This document shows positions 18,609 to 27,300 of a stretch of 62,534 nt of DNA, piece by piece. The stretch comes from Streptomyces sp. JHA26. GTDB taxonomy: Bacteria; Actinomycetota; Actinomycetes; Streptomycetales; Streptomycetaceae. Within the stretch, counting starts at the first letter, position 1, and every line of letters begins with the position of its first letter. Under the pieces are notes generated by a model. It did not search any database and was not told the origin of the DNA. It was given only the letters and a program-made list of their open reading frames with translations. Position numbers and translations under genes: made by a program. The DNA lies in NCBI RefSeq assembly GCF_002005565.1, contig NZ_BDJC01000043.1, positions 1-62,534 of the forward strand, in the 5' to 3' direction.

Positions 18609-19676
18609 ATGCCTGACACAACTGGTGCCAGCTACGCAGCCGCGGGCGTCGACATCGAGGCGGGCGACCGCGCCGTCGAGCTCATGAAGGAATGGGTCAA
18701 GAAGACGCAGCGGCCCGAGGTCCTCGGCGGCCTCGGCGGTTTCGCCGGCCTCTTCGACGCCTCCGCCCTCAAGAAGTACGACCGCCCCCTGCTGGCCTCG
18801 GCCACGGACGGCGTCGGCACCAAGGTCGACATCGCCCGGCAGCTGGGCGTCTACGACACCATCGGCCACGACCTGGTCGCCATGGTCATGGACGACATCG
18901 TGGTGTGCGGCGCCGAGCCGCTGTTCATGACCGACTACATCTGCGTCGGCAAGGTCCACCCCGAGCGGGTCGCCGCGATCGTCAAGGGCATCGCCGAGGG
19001 CTGTGTCCTGGCCGGCTGCGCCCTGGTGGGCGGTGAGACGGCCGAGCACCCCGGCCTGCTCGGCGAGGACGACTTCGACGTCGCCGGCGCCGGTACGGGC
19101 GTCGTGGAGGCCGACCGGCTGCTCGGCCCGGACCGTATCCGCAAGGGTGACGCGGTCGTCGCGATGGCCGCCTCCGGGCTTCACTCGAACGGGTACTCAC
19201 TCGTCCGCCACGTGCTGCTGAACGAGGCCGGCCTGGCCCTGGACGCGCACGTGGACGACCTCGGCCGCACCCTCGGCGAGGAGCTCCTGGAGCCGACGAA
19301 GATCTACTCGCTGGACTGCCTGGCCCTGACGCGCACCACCGAGGTGCACGCCTTCAGCCACGTCACCGGCGGCGGACTCGCGGCCAACCTGGCCCGCGTG
19401 ATCCCCGACGGCCTGCACGCCACCGTCGACCGCTCCACCTGGACCCCGGCCCCGGTCTTCGACCTCGTCGGACGGACCGGCAAGGTCGAGCGCCTGGAGC
19501 TGGAGAAGACCCTGAACATGGGCGTCGGCATGATCGCCGTCGTGCCCCAGGAGTCCGCCGACGTGGCGCTGGCGACCCTCGCCGACCGCGGCGTCGACGC
19601 CTGGGTGGCCGGCGAGATCACCGACCGCGGCGACCACAGCACGGGCGCCACGATGACCGGCGACTACGCCCGCTGA
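18609..19676 (+). CDS. purM: Phosphoribosylformylglycinamidine cyclo-ligase (AIR synthetase)
   Basis: A 355-residue enzyme that closes the imidazole ring to make AIR. SYAAAGVDIEAGDRAVELMK, SATDGVGTKVDIA, LVAMVMDDIVVCGAEPLFM and CALVGGETAEHPG are the classical PurM motifs. ATG 18609 gives the normal N-terminus. It lies 47 bases after purF and in the same direction; a strong hairpin follows. Confidence 0.97.
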   Translation: MPDTTGASYAAAGVDIEAGDRAVELMKEWVKKTQRPEVLGGLGGFAGLFDASALKKYDRPLLASATDGVGTKVDIARQLGVYDTIGHDLVAMVMDDIVVCGAEPLFMTDYICVGKVHPERVAAIVKGIAEGCVLAGCALVGGETAEHPGLLGEDDFDVAGAGTGVVEADRLLGPDRIRKGDAVVAMAASGLHSNGYSLVRHVLLNEAGLALDAHVDDLGRTLGEELLEPTKIYSLDCLALTRTTEVHAFSHVTGGGLAANLARVIPDGLHATVDRSTWTPAPVFDLVGRTGKVERLELEKTLNMGVGMIAVVPQESADVALATLADRGVDAWVAGEITDRGDHSTGATMTGDYAR

Positions 19677-19710
19677 GCCGAGACCGGCACGGCGATGCGG
19701 GTAGCACAGA

Positions 19711-19742
19711 ACCCGGTCGGTGACCGAAGTCACCGACCGGGT
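19711..19742. terminator. Bidirectional terminator between purM and the DUF3073 gene
   Basis: A 14-bp perfect stem (19711-19724 with 19729-19742) with tetraloop CGAA, midway between two convergent genes. Confidence 0.85.
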
Positions 19743-19759
19743 GAGTGTTCAGTGCAGGG

Positions 19760-20008
19760 TCAAGCGCCGCGACGATGCTGCGGGGACTGGCCGTCCTCGT
19801 CCTCGTCGTCCTCGTAGAGGTCGGCGTACTTTGCGTACAGCTCGTCGTCCTGCTCATCGTCCTCGAACCGCCCGCCGTTAGGCGGTTGCGGACTCGACGT
19901 CGATGCGCCCAGCTCCTCGGCCAGGCGGGAGAGATCAGTCCCACCGCTGTTGTACTTCAGCTGGCGGGCGACCTTCGTCTGCTTGGCCTTGGCCCGGCCG
20001 CGCCCCAT
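19760..20008 (-). CDS. DUF3073 family small protein
   Basis: An 82-residue protein with a basic N-terminus (MGRGRAKAKQTKVARQLKYN), a middle helix DLSRLAEELG, and an acidic tail with repeated Asp/Glu (ELYAKYADLYEDDEDEDG). This is the actinobacterial DUF3073 pattern; the function is unknown. The strong charge separation suggests binding to RNA, DNA or another protein. It is convergent to purM, and its neighbours match the usual Streptomyces order. Confidence 0.88.
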   Translation of the reverse strand: MGRGRAKAKQTKVARQLKYNSGGTDLSRLAEELGASTSSPQPPNGGRFEDDEQDDELYAKYADLYEDDEDEDGQSPQHRRGA

Positions 20009-20306
20009 GGCTCGACCCCCTCAACGACGGGGCTCGACGGCCCCAGAGTCTTGACACGCGTTCATGGTCCGGAACGGGCTCTCCGCGGAGAGACCGGTCC
20101 GTAGGGCTTCCACGGTACCTGAGCCCACGCCCATACGGTACGTCGCCCGCAGGACGTGGCTACGCCCAGGACCTTCGAGGCGCCCCGTCCTCGCTGGTCA
20201 ACGGCGATTTTAACCACCTTTCGACGGCCGACCCGCCGGGAGAAGTGAGAGTTCTCTCCAACTGCCCCCCGGCGGGTACCGGACAAGCGTTCGAACACGG
20301 CCGCCG

Positions 20307-20337
20307 GACCGCCCTCCGCACAGCGCGGAGGGCGGTC
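20307..20337 (-). terminator. Terminator hairpin after valine dehydrogenase
   Basis: A 13-bp perfect stem (20307-20319 with 20325-20337) with a 5-base loop, directly beyond the vdh stop on the minus strand. Confidence 0.8.
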
Positions 20338-20342
20338 TCCGG

Positions 20343-21437
20343 TCAGCGCCGCGCGCGCGCCTCCGACATCCGCTGCTCGGCGATCCGGTCGGCCGCGGCG
20401 GCCGGCGGAATACCGTCCTCCTTCGCACGTGCGAAGATTGCGAGCGTGGTGTCGAAGATCTTCGCGGCCTTCGCCTTGCACCGCTCGAAGTCGAAGCCGT
20501 GCAGCTCGTCGGCGACCTGGATGACACCGCCGGCGTTCACCACGTAGTCGGGCGCGTAGAGGATCCCGCGGTCGGCGAGGTCCTTCTCGATGCCCGGGTG
20601 GGCGAGCTGGTTGTTGGCCGCGCCGCACACCACCTTCGCGGTCAGCACCGGCACCGTGTCGTCGTTCAGCGCGCCGCCGAGCGCGCAGGGGGCGTAGATG
20701 TCCAGGTTCTCGACCCGGATCAGCGCGTCCGTGTCGGCGACGGCGATCACCGACGGGTGCCGCTCGGTGAGGGCCCGCACGACGTCCTTGCGCACGTCCG
20801 TGACGACCACGTGCGCGCCCTCGGCGAGCAGGTGCTCGACCAGGTGGTGGCCGACCTTGCCGACGCCGGCGATGCCGATCGTGCGGTCGCGCAGCGTCGG
20901 GTCGCCCCACAGGTGCTGGGCGGCGGCCCGCATGCCCTGGTAGACGCCGAAGGAGGTGAGCACGGACGAGTCGCCCGCGCCGCCGTTCTCGGGGGAGCGC
21001 CCGGTCGTCCAGCGGCACTCGCGCGCCACGACGTCCATGTCGGCCACGTAGGTGCCGACGTCGCAGGCGGTGACGTAGCGGCCGCCGAGCGAGGCGACGA
21101 ACCGGCCGTAGGCGAGCAGCAGCTCCTCGGTCTTGATCTGCTCCGGGTCGCCGATGATCACGGCCTTGCCGCCGCCGTGGTCGAGGCCGGCCATGGCGTT
21201 CTTGTACGACATCCCGCGCGCGAGGTTCAGCGCGTCGGTGACGGCCTCCGCCTCGTTCGCGTACGGGTAGAAGCGCGTACCGCCGAGCGCGGGACCCAGG
21301 GCGGTGGAGTGGAGGGCGATGACGGCCTTGAGGCCGCTGGCACGGTCCTGGCAGAGCACGACTTGCTCATGACCCCCCTGGTCCGAGTGGAACAGGGTGT
21401 GCAGTACATCAGCAGGTGCGCCGGTTACGTCGGTCAC
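20343..21437 (-). CDS. vdh: Valine (branched-chain amino acid) dehydrogenase
   Basis: A 364-residue Glu/Leu/Phe/Val dehydrogenase family enzyme, oxidatively deaminating valine with NAD+. The substrate motif is GMSYKNAMAGLDHGGGKAVI with K79 and K91, and the nucleotide fold is GIAGVGKVGHHLVEHL. CALGGALNDDTVPVL and CGAANNQLAH are also typical. In Streptomyces this enzyme feeds branched acyl-CoA precursors into fatty acids and polyketides. Its place beside bldC is the known Streptomyces arrangement. The divergent neighbour starts 219 bases upstream. Confidence 0.95.
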   Translation of the reverse strand: MTDVTGAPADVLHTLFHSDQGGHEQVVLCQDRASGLKAVIALHSTALGPALGGTRFYPYANEAEAVTDALNLARGMSYKNAMAGLDHGGGKAVIIGDPEQIKTEELLLAYGRFVASLGGRYVTACDVGTYVADMDVVARECRWTTGRSPENGGAGDSSVLTSFGVYQGMRAAAQHLWGDPTLRDRTIGIAGVGKVGHHLVEHLLAEGAHVVVTDVRKDVVRALTERHPSVIAVADTDALIRVENLDIYAPCALGGALNDDTVPVLTAKVVCGAANNQLAHPGIEKDLADRGILYAPDYVVNAGGVIQVADELHGFDFERCKAKAAKIFDTTLAIFARAKEDGIPPAAAADRIAEQRMSEARARR

Positions 21438-21656
21438 GGTGGTGACTCCTGTGTAGGTGCGGCGGGTGAAGACGGTCCCCGTGCGGGTGGCGGGGACTGT
21501 GGCACGAGATTAGAGCCTGGTGGTGGCCGCCCGCCGCACAGTGCCCGAGATCACCTCCACACGGAGTACGGACGTGCGACGATTTGCAGAGATTCCCGCG
21601 CGTTTGTGATCGGCTCCCGCAGGTTTTCGAAGCGGGGTGCGGGGGAGGGAGCAGGC

Positions 21657-22508
21657 GTGCCCAAGGTGTCCTCGGTGATCGTCCCCTACGCGGCGTACCT
21701 GCGCGTCTACGAGCCGCTGGCCGCCTTCCCCGAGCCGGAGCGCGCCCACTGGGCCCGTTACGCCCGCCGCACCGACCTGCCCTCCTACCAGGACGAACTG
21801 CGCCGTTCCCTGACCGACCTGCTGCCCACCCCGCCCGTGCCGGTCCCGGTGCACGAGAGCGGCGACGCCTTCGTGACCGAGGTCGACGGGGTGGTCTGCG
21901 TGTGTCCCTGGCGGACCCGGCTGCGCGGCTGGCAGGCCCTCGGAGAGCTGGCCGAGGACTTTCCCGAGCCCGTCCTGGACGCCCTGCTCCCTCCGGTCGT
22001 GCGCCGCCAGACCAGGCAGGACTACGAGCGCTGGCTGGAGGGCAACCCCGACGCCCGCCCCTGGATCCGCACGGCCACCTGGCAGGTGCCGATCAACTGG
22101 TTCGTGCTGGTCGCCGACGAGGAACGGGAGTACGACAAGGGCGGCGACGGTGCCGGGGCGGCGGCGCCGGTGCTGCGCTACCGGACGCCGATGGTGCAGG
22201 CGCGGCGGCGGGTCGCCCGGGGGCTGCGGGCGCTGAAGGAGGCCATGGACGAGGGGCCGCTGATCGACGGCCTGGTGGACGTGGGGCGCTGGCTCGAGGA
22301 GTTCCACCCGCGCTCACTGGTGGAACTGGACTACGGCGGACTGGTGCACGCCCTGCCGGCCGGAGAGCTGGAGGACGACCACTCGGCGGCGGACGTGGCC
22401 GAGGGCATCGAGGCGCTGCGCGACGGGGACGGGGCGACGGCGGGCGCCGCGTACGGGCGGCTGGTGGAGCGGTGGCGGTCGGTGCGGGACCGGCGGTCGG
22501 CGAACTGA
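21657..22508 (+). CDS. Conserved protein of unknown function
   Basis: A 283-residue soluble protein I do not recognise at family level, although a gene in this position between vdh and bldC is usual in Streptomyces. Notable parts are SSVIVPYAAYLRVYEPLAAF at the start, a central VCVCPWRTRLRGWQALGEL, TATWQVPINWFVLVADEER, and LVELDYGGLVHALP. There is no signal peptide or membrane segment. GTG 21657 follows a purine-rich GGGGGAGGGAG site; the frame runs on upstream over the divergent vdh gene and that part is rejected. The promoter region is shared with vdh. Confidence 0.8.
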   Translation: MPKVSSVIVPYAAYLRVYEPLAAFPEPERAHWARYARRTDLPSYQDELRRSLTDLLPTPPVPVPVHESGDAFVTEVDGVVCVCPWRTRLRGWQALGELAEDFPEPVLDALLPPVVRRQTRQDYERWLEGNPDARPWIRTATWQVPINWFVLVADEEREYDKGGDGAGAAAPVLRYRTPMVQARRRVARGLRALKEAMDEGPLIDGLVDVGRWLEEFHPRSLVELDYGGLVHALPAGELEDDHSAADVAEGIEALRDGDGATAGAAYGRLVERWRSVRDRRSAN

Positions 22509-23040
22509 CGTTTGACGTACCGCCCGATGTGGGGTTTCGTCTCTCGCTCAGACGCCTGTTCGGTGTGACCTGATACGCCGTCACCCGAGGACGTACGTCC
22601 CGATCCGGGCGTATGTGTCAAGCGTGACGGACCGCACGTACGCCACTCTTGCGCCCCTTCCCTCTCCTCATGCCAAAATAGGACAAGGAGTCCGGGGAGG
22701 GCTCCTTCCGTCCTGTTGTGATGCACTGTGGGCGGAATCTCAGCATTGCACGCTTTGGGGGGTCTGGTGGCGTCTGATCATCCTGTGACTGATCGTCACA
22801 GGGGCGTGACTGTCCGCTATGGCATGGTCCATCGGCATCCGTCGCTGATGAACACCTGGGAGGGCAATTCCATCGGTTTGGCCGACGCGGCTGGACGGAT
22901 GGTGTAGTTGTAGTGCCGAGGACAAGCCGTTCGTCCTATAACCGACTCGACTCGCGTCCGCCATTTCGGGCAACGCGGGTCAAGGTGCAGAATTTAGAGG
23001 AAAGAACCGAGAAGGTTCGGTTCTCCCGAGGAGGCCGCTC
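22509..23040 (+). promoter_or_regulatory. Long leader/upstream region of bldC
   Basis: These 532 bases contain no convincing gene but several inverted repeats: AGGACAAGGAG with CTCCTTCCGTCCT (22680-22714); cctgtgac-tgatc-gtcacagg (22781-22801), an operator-like palindrome close to the CRP/FNR pattern but with a 7-base centre; and an 8-bp hairpin, agaaccga/tcggttct (23003-23024), ending just before the GAGGAGG ribosome site of bldC. AT-rich patches such as aatttag (22991-22997) stand out from the GC background. No riboswitch class is recognised. Confidence 0.5.
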
Positions 23041-23247
23041 ATGACCGCTCGCACCCCTGATGCCGAGCCGCTGCTGACCCCGGCTGAGGTCGCCACCATG
23101 TTCCGCGTCGACCCGAAGACGGTCACGCGCTGGGCGAAGGCCGGCAAGCTCACGTCGATCCGCACGCTCGGCGGGCATCGCCGCTACCGCGAGGCCGAGG
23201 TCCGCGCTCTGCTTGCGGGCATTCCGCAGCAGCGCAGCGAGGCCTGA
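23041..23247 (+). CDS. bldC: Developmental regulator BldC (MerR-like DNA-binding protein)
   Basis: A 68-residue single winged-helix protein of the MerR-related type: LLTPAEVATMFRVDPKTVTR then WAKAGKLTSIRTLGGHRRYR. It lacks an effector domain. In Streptomyces BldC binds head-to-tail on repeated AT-rich sites and delays entry into development; this sequence matches what I know of BldC in full. A strong GAGGAGG ribosome site lies 6-12 bases upstream. It is monocistronic, ended by an unusually canonical terminator. Confidence 0.97.
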   Translation: MTARTPDAEPLLTPAEVATMFRVDPKTVTRWAKAGKLTSIRTLGGHRRYREAEVRALLAGIPQQRSEA

Positions 23248-23393
23248 ACCATCGCATAACCGGGCAGAACGGCAGGTCCCCCAACCTGCCGGAGCGCCTG
23301 GAACCACAGCTCCACCCGACGCGGGTCCTGCCCCAACAGGCCCCACGCCCAAGCCGTTCGAACACGTCGGACGAACGGTCGGGTACGTCGTGG

Positions 23394-23431
23394 ATCGCGC
23401 TGGACTCCGCCGGGTCCAGCGCGATTTTTTT
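23394..23431 (+). terminator. Canonical Rho-independent terminator of bldC
   Basis: A 12-bp perfect stem (23394-23405 with 23414-23425) with an 8-base loop runs into seven consecutive T (23425-23431). A true U-tract is rare at this GC content. Confidence 0.95.
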
Positions 23432-23718
23432 GTGCCGGCCCTCGGGCCGCCGAGAGCGGCCTTGTCGGACTCTGGGCGAGGCTGTCGGATCCGCTGTGAA
23501 CGGGCCGTGGAGGAAGGTGCGAAAGCACCCTCCGGGAGAGTGCAATTGCACATATTAAATCGTCCAGTTGTAGGAGAGGCGTAAGTGCCACCGTTTCCAA
23601 AACTCATGCGGTGACACCCGTCACACGGCCTGGCGCTTGTTGACTCTGGCACATGTGCGCTAATGGAGCCGACGGTTCCAGCAGCCTGCCGGGACAGGGG
23701 CGTTGGGGCCGGACAGGC

Positions 23719-23931
23719 TCACGCGCCGGCGGCGCCCTCGCCCTCGACGACCTCTTGACGGCCCGTCGGACGCAGGAGCGGGGACTGGACCGGCGGGGCG
23801 GCGGAATCCCACGCCAGCCGCAGCAGCCGGTGGCAGATCGGACAGTGGCGCGTCAGATGGCGGTACGACGACGCGGCCGACAGGTGCGCGCGGAGCAGCG
23901 CCCGCGTCTCGTGCCTGACCGCTGCCGCCAT
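23719..23931 (-). CDS. Small CxxC protein of unknown function
   Basis: A 70-residue protein, MAAAVRHETRALLRAHLSAA then SYRHLTRHCPICHRLLRLAW, with a CPIC-H cluster that could hold zinc, and a variable C-terminus. The start is supported by a near-perfect GGAGGTGG ribosome site directly upstream of ATG 23931. It resembles small Streptomyces proteins annotated as domains of unknown function (DUF6274-like, from memory). It stands alone between bldC and the tRNA-Asp gene. Confidence 0.65.
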   Translation of the reverse strand: MAAAVRHETRALLRAHLSAASSYRHLTRHCPICHRLLRLAWDSAAPPVQSPLLRPTGRQEVVEGEGAAGA

Positions 23932-24006
23932 ACGCCACCTCCGGGGCCGTACGGAGAACGTGCTCTGCCTCTGGAGTACCGAGCGAATGTGACGTCGTCA
24001 AGGCCG

Positions 24007-24051
24007 CGAGAGGGGCACTGAGGGCTCCCCAAGCCCTCAGTGCCCCTCTCG
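24007..24051. terminator. Perfect 20-bp inverted repeat
   Basis: Bases 24007-24026 pair with 24032-24051 without mismatch around a 5-base loop. It lies upstream of the small CxxC gene and downstream of the tRNA-Asp gene, both on the minus strand, so it probably isolates the two transcripts. Stem length is exceptional for this window. Confidence 0.7.
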
Positions 24052-24169
24052 GGCCCTCTGCGCTGCGGTCCTGACGGGATGTGCCGTGTCCGATTGCAGT
24101 TGCGCCGCGGGCGCGGCGTCCGCCTGGGCGGGGCGACGAGCATGTCGCACGAGACGCTGAGGCGAACGC

Positions 24170-24201
24170 AGAAGACCCGCACCGATCGGTGCGGGTCTTC
24201 T
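24170..24201 (-). terminator. Terminator hairpin beyond tRNA-Asp
   Basis: A 16-base sequence and its exact reverse complement abut (24170-24185, 24186-24201), giving a 14-bp stem with a CGAT loop 6 bases past the tRNA 3' end. Confidence 0.75.
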
Positions 24202-24206
24202 TACTG

Positions 24207-24281
24207 CGGTCCTGACGGGATTTGAACCCGCGGCCTCCACCTTGACAGGGTGGCGAGCACTCCAAACTGCTCCACAGGACC
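24207..24281 (-). tRNA. tRNA-Asp (anticodon GTC), copy 1
   Basis: A full cloverleaf with acceptor GGTCCTG/CAGGACC, anticodon stem CCACC/GGTGG, loop CTGTCAA and T-loop TTCAAAT. CCA is not encoded. All 75 bases are identical to copy 2 at 29961-30035. Confidence 0.95.
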
Positions 24282-24387
24282 AGGTTTTGCGGCGCCCTTC
24301 GTGCGTTGCGCTGCGAGAAGGACTCTACAGGAGGGCGGGCCCGGGGTCGAACTCACCCTCCGTGCGCTTCTCGTCACGGCACCGCCG

Positions 24388-27300
24388 CTACGGTGCCAGC
24401 GCGTCGATCGCCTTCACGATCCGCTTGTCGGAGATCGGGTACGCCGTCCCCAGCGCGTGGGCGAAGTAGCTGACCCGCAGCTCCTCGATCATCCAGCGGA
24501 CGTCCAGGACCTGCCGCGGGACCGGCCGCCCCCGCGGCATCTGCTCCAGCAGCCACGCGTACTCGTCCTGCATCTCGTGGACCTTCTCCATGCGGGTCGT
24601 GTCCCGCTGGACGTTGGCCGGCATCTGCTGGAGGCGGCGGTCGGCGGCGACCAGGTAGCGCATCAGGTCCGGCAGCCGCCCGATGCCCGCCGCCGTCACG
24701 AAACCGGGCTTCACCAGGCCGTCCAGCTGCGTCCGCACGTCCTGGAGGTTCGGCAGCAGCGCGGGACTCCGCACGGCCTTCAGGCGGCGCTCACAGGCCT
24801 GCCAGGCGGTCAGCACCTGCTGCACCTGGCCCACCGTACGGACGGTCGTGTCGACGATCTCCGCGCGGACCTTGTCGTAGAGCTTCCGGTACGACTCCTC
24901 GTCCCACGTCGGTCCGCCGAAGTCGGTGATCAGCTTGTCGGCCGCCGCCATGGCGCAGTCGTCGAACAGGGCCTGGATCGAACCGTGCGGATTCGCGGAC
25001 AGACCCAGCTTCTGCTGGTTCGTCAGCTTCTCGGACGCGAACTTCGCCGGATTGACCGGGATGTTGCGCAGGATCAGCCGACGCGTGCCCCTCCACATCG
25101 CCTGGGCCTGCTCGGCCTCGGTGTCGAAGAGACGCACGGACACCGTGTCCCCGTCGTCGACCAGCGCCGGGTAGGCCTTCACCGGCTGACCGGCCCGGCG
25201 CGTCTCGAAGACCCGGGACAGCGTGCCGATCGTCCAGTCCGTCAGACCGGAGCGCTCCAGGGACTCGCCGCCACTGCGCTCGGCGATGGCCGCCGCGGCC
25301 TGCGACAGCGCCTTGCGCGCCTTCGGCTTCAACCGGAGCTTCAGGGCCTCCAGATCCTTGTCCTCGGCCAGCTTGCGACGCCGCTCGTCGACGATCCGGA
25401 ACGTGATCTTCAAATGGTCGGGGACCTTGGCCCAGTCGAAGTCCTCCGCCTCGAAGGGCACCCCCACCATGCGCTTGAGCTCCCGCGCCATGGTCACCGT
25501 CAGCGGCTCCTGCATCGGGACGGCCCGCTCCAGGAACGCCTGCGCGTAGTTCGGCGCCGGCACGTAGTTGCGGCGGATCGGCTTGGGCAGGGATCGGATC
25601 AGCTCCGTGACGACCTGCTCCCGCAGACCCGGGATCTGCCAGTCGAAGCCCTCGTCCGTGACCTGGTTGAGCACCTGGAGCGGAATGTGGACGGTCACAC
25701 CGTCCGCGTCCGCCCCCGGCTCGAACTGGTACGTCACGCGGAACTTCAACGGCCCCTGACGCCAGGAGTCCGGATAATCGTCCTTGGTGACCGCCCCCGC
25801 CTTCTCGTTGATGAGCATCTCGCGCTCGAAGTCGAGGAAGTCGGGCTGCTCGTGCCGCTTGTGCTTCCACCACGAGTCGAAGTGCGCCCCCGAGACGACG
25901 TGCTCGGGCACCCGCTGGTCGTAGAAGTCGTACAGCGTCTCGTCGTCGACCAGGATGTCCCGGCGCCGGGCGCGGTGCTCCAGCTCCTCGACCTCGGTCA
26001 ACAGCCTGCGGTTGTCCGCGAAGAACTTGTGGTGCGTCCGCCAGTCGCCCTCGACCAGGGCGTTGCGGATGAACAGCTCGCGGCTGACCTCCGGATCGAT
26101 CCGCCCGTAGTTCACCTTGCGCTGCGCCACGATCGGCACGCCGTACAGCGTCACCTTCTCGTACGCCATCACCGCCGCCTGGTCCTTCTCCCAGTGCGGC
26201 TCGCTGTAGGTGCGCTTGAGCAGGTGCCCGGCGAGCGGCTCCACCCACTCCGGTTCGATCTTCGCGTTGACACGGGCCCAGAGCCGGGACGTCTCCACCA
26301 GCTCCGCCGACATCACGAAACGCGGCGGCTTCTTGAACAGCGCCGAACCGGGGAAGATCGCGAACTTGGCGTTGCGCGCGCCCAGGTACTCGTTCTTCGC
26401 CCCCTCCTTCACGTCCTTCATACCGACGTGGGAGAGCAGGCCCGCCAACAAGGACACATGCACCCGGTCGTCGGGCGCGGGATGCTCCTCGTCGTTGAGG
26501 TGGATGCCCATCTGCCTGGCGACCGTGCGCAGCTGCGTGTAGATGTCCTGCCACTCACGGATGCGCAGGAAGTTCAGGTACTCCTGCTTGCACATCCGAC
26601 GGAAGGACGACGAGCCGCGCTCCTTCTGCTGCTCGCGCACGTACCGCCAGAGATTGAGAAAAGCGAGGAAGTCACTGCTCTCGTCCTTGAACCGGGCGTG
26701 CTGCTGGTCGGCCTGCGCCTGCTTCTCCGCCGGCCGCTCCCGCGGATCCTGGATCGACAGCGCCGCCGCTATGACCATGACCTCGCGGACACAACCGTTC
26801 TTGTCCGCCTCCAGCACCATCCGGGCCAGCCGCGGGTCCACCGGCAACTGAGCGAGCTTGCGGCCCGTGTCCGTCAGCCGCTTGCGCACGTCCTTCTGCG
26901 CCGGATCCAGCGCGCCCAGCTCCTGCAGCAACTGCACACCGTCGCGGATGTTGCGGTGGTCCGGCGGATCGATGAACGGGAACTTCTCGATGTCACCGAG
27001 ACCGGCCGCGGTCATCTGAAGGATGACGGAGGCCAGATTGGTGCGGAGGATCTCCGCGTCCGTGAACTCCGGACGGGCGTTGAAGTCGTCCTCGGAGTAC
27101 AACCGGATGCAGATGCCGTCGGACGTACGACCGCAGCGGCCCTTGCGCTGGTTGGCGCTGGCCTGCGAGATCGGCTCGATCGGCAACCGCTGCACCTTGG
27201 TGCGGTGGCTGTAACGGGAGATGCGGGCGAAACCCGGGTCGATGACGTACTTGATGCCCGGGACGGTCAGGGAGGTCTCGGCGACGTTGGTCGCCAGCAC

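Noticed and set aside
22740..22973. A 77-residue minus-strand frame upstream of bldC
   Set aside because: No ribosome site, atypical codon use and overlap with palindromic regulatory sequence.
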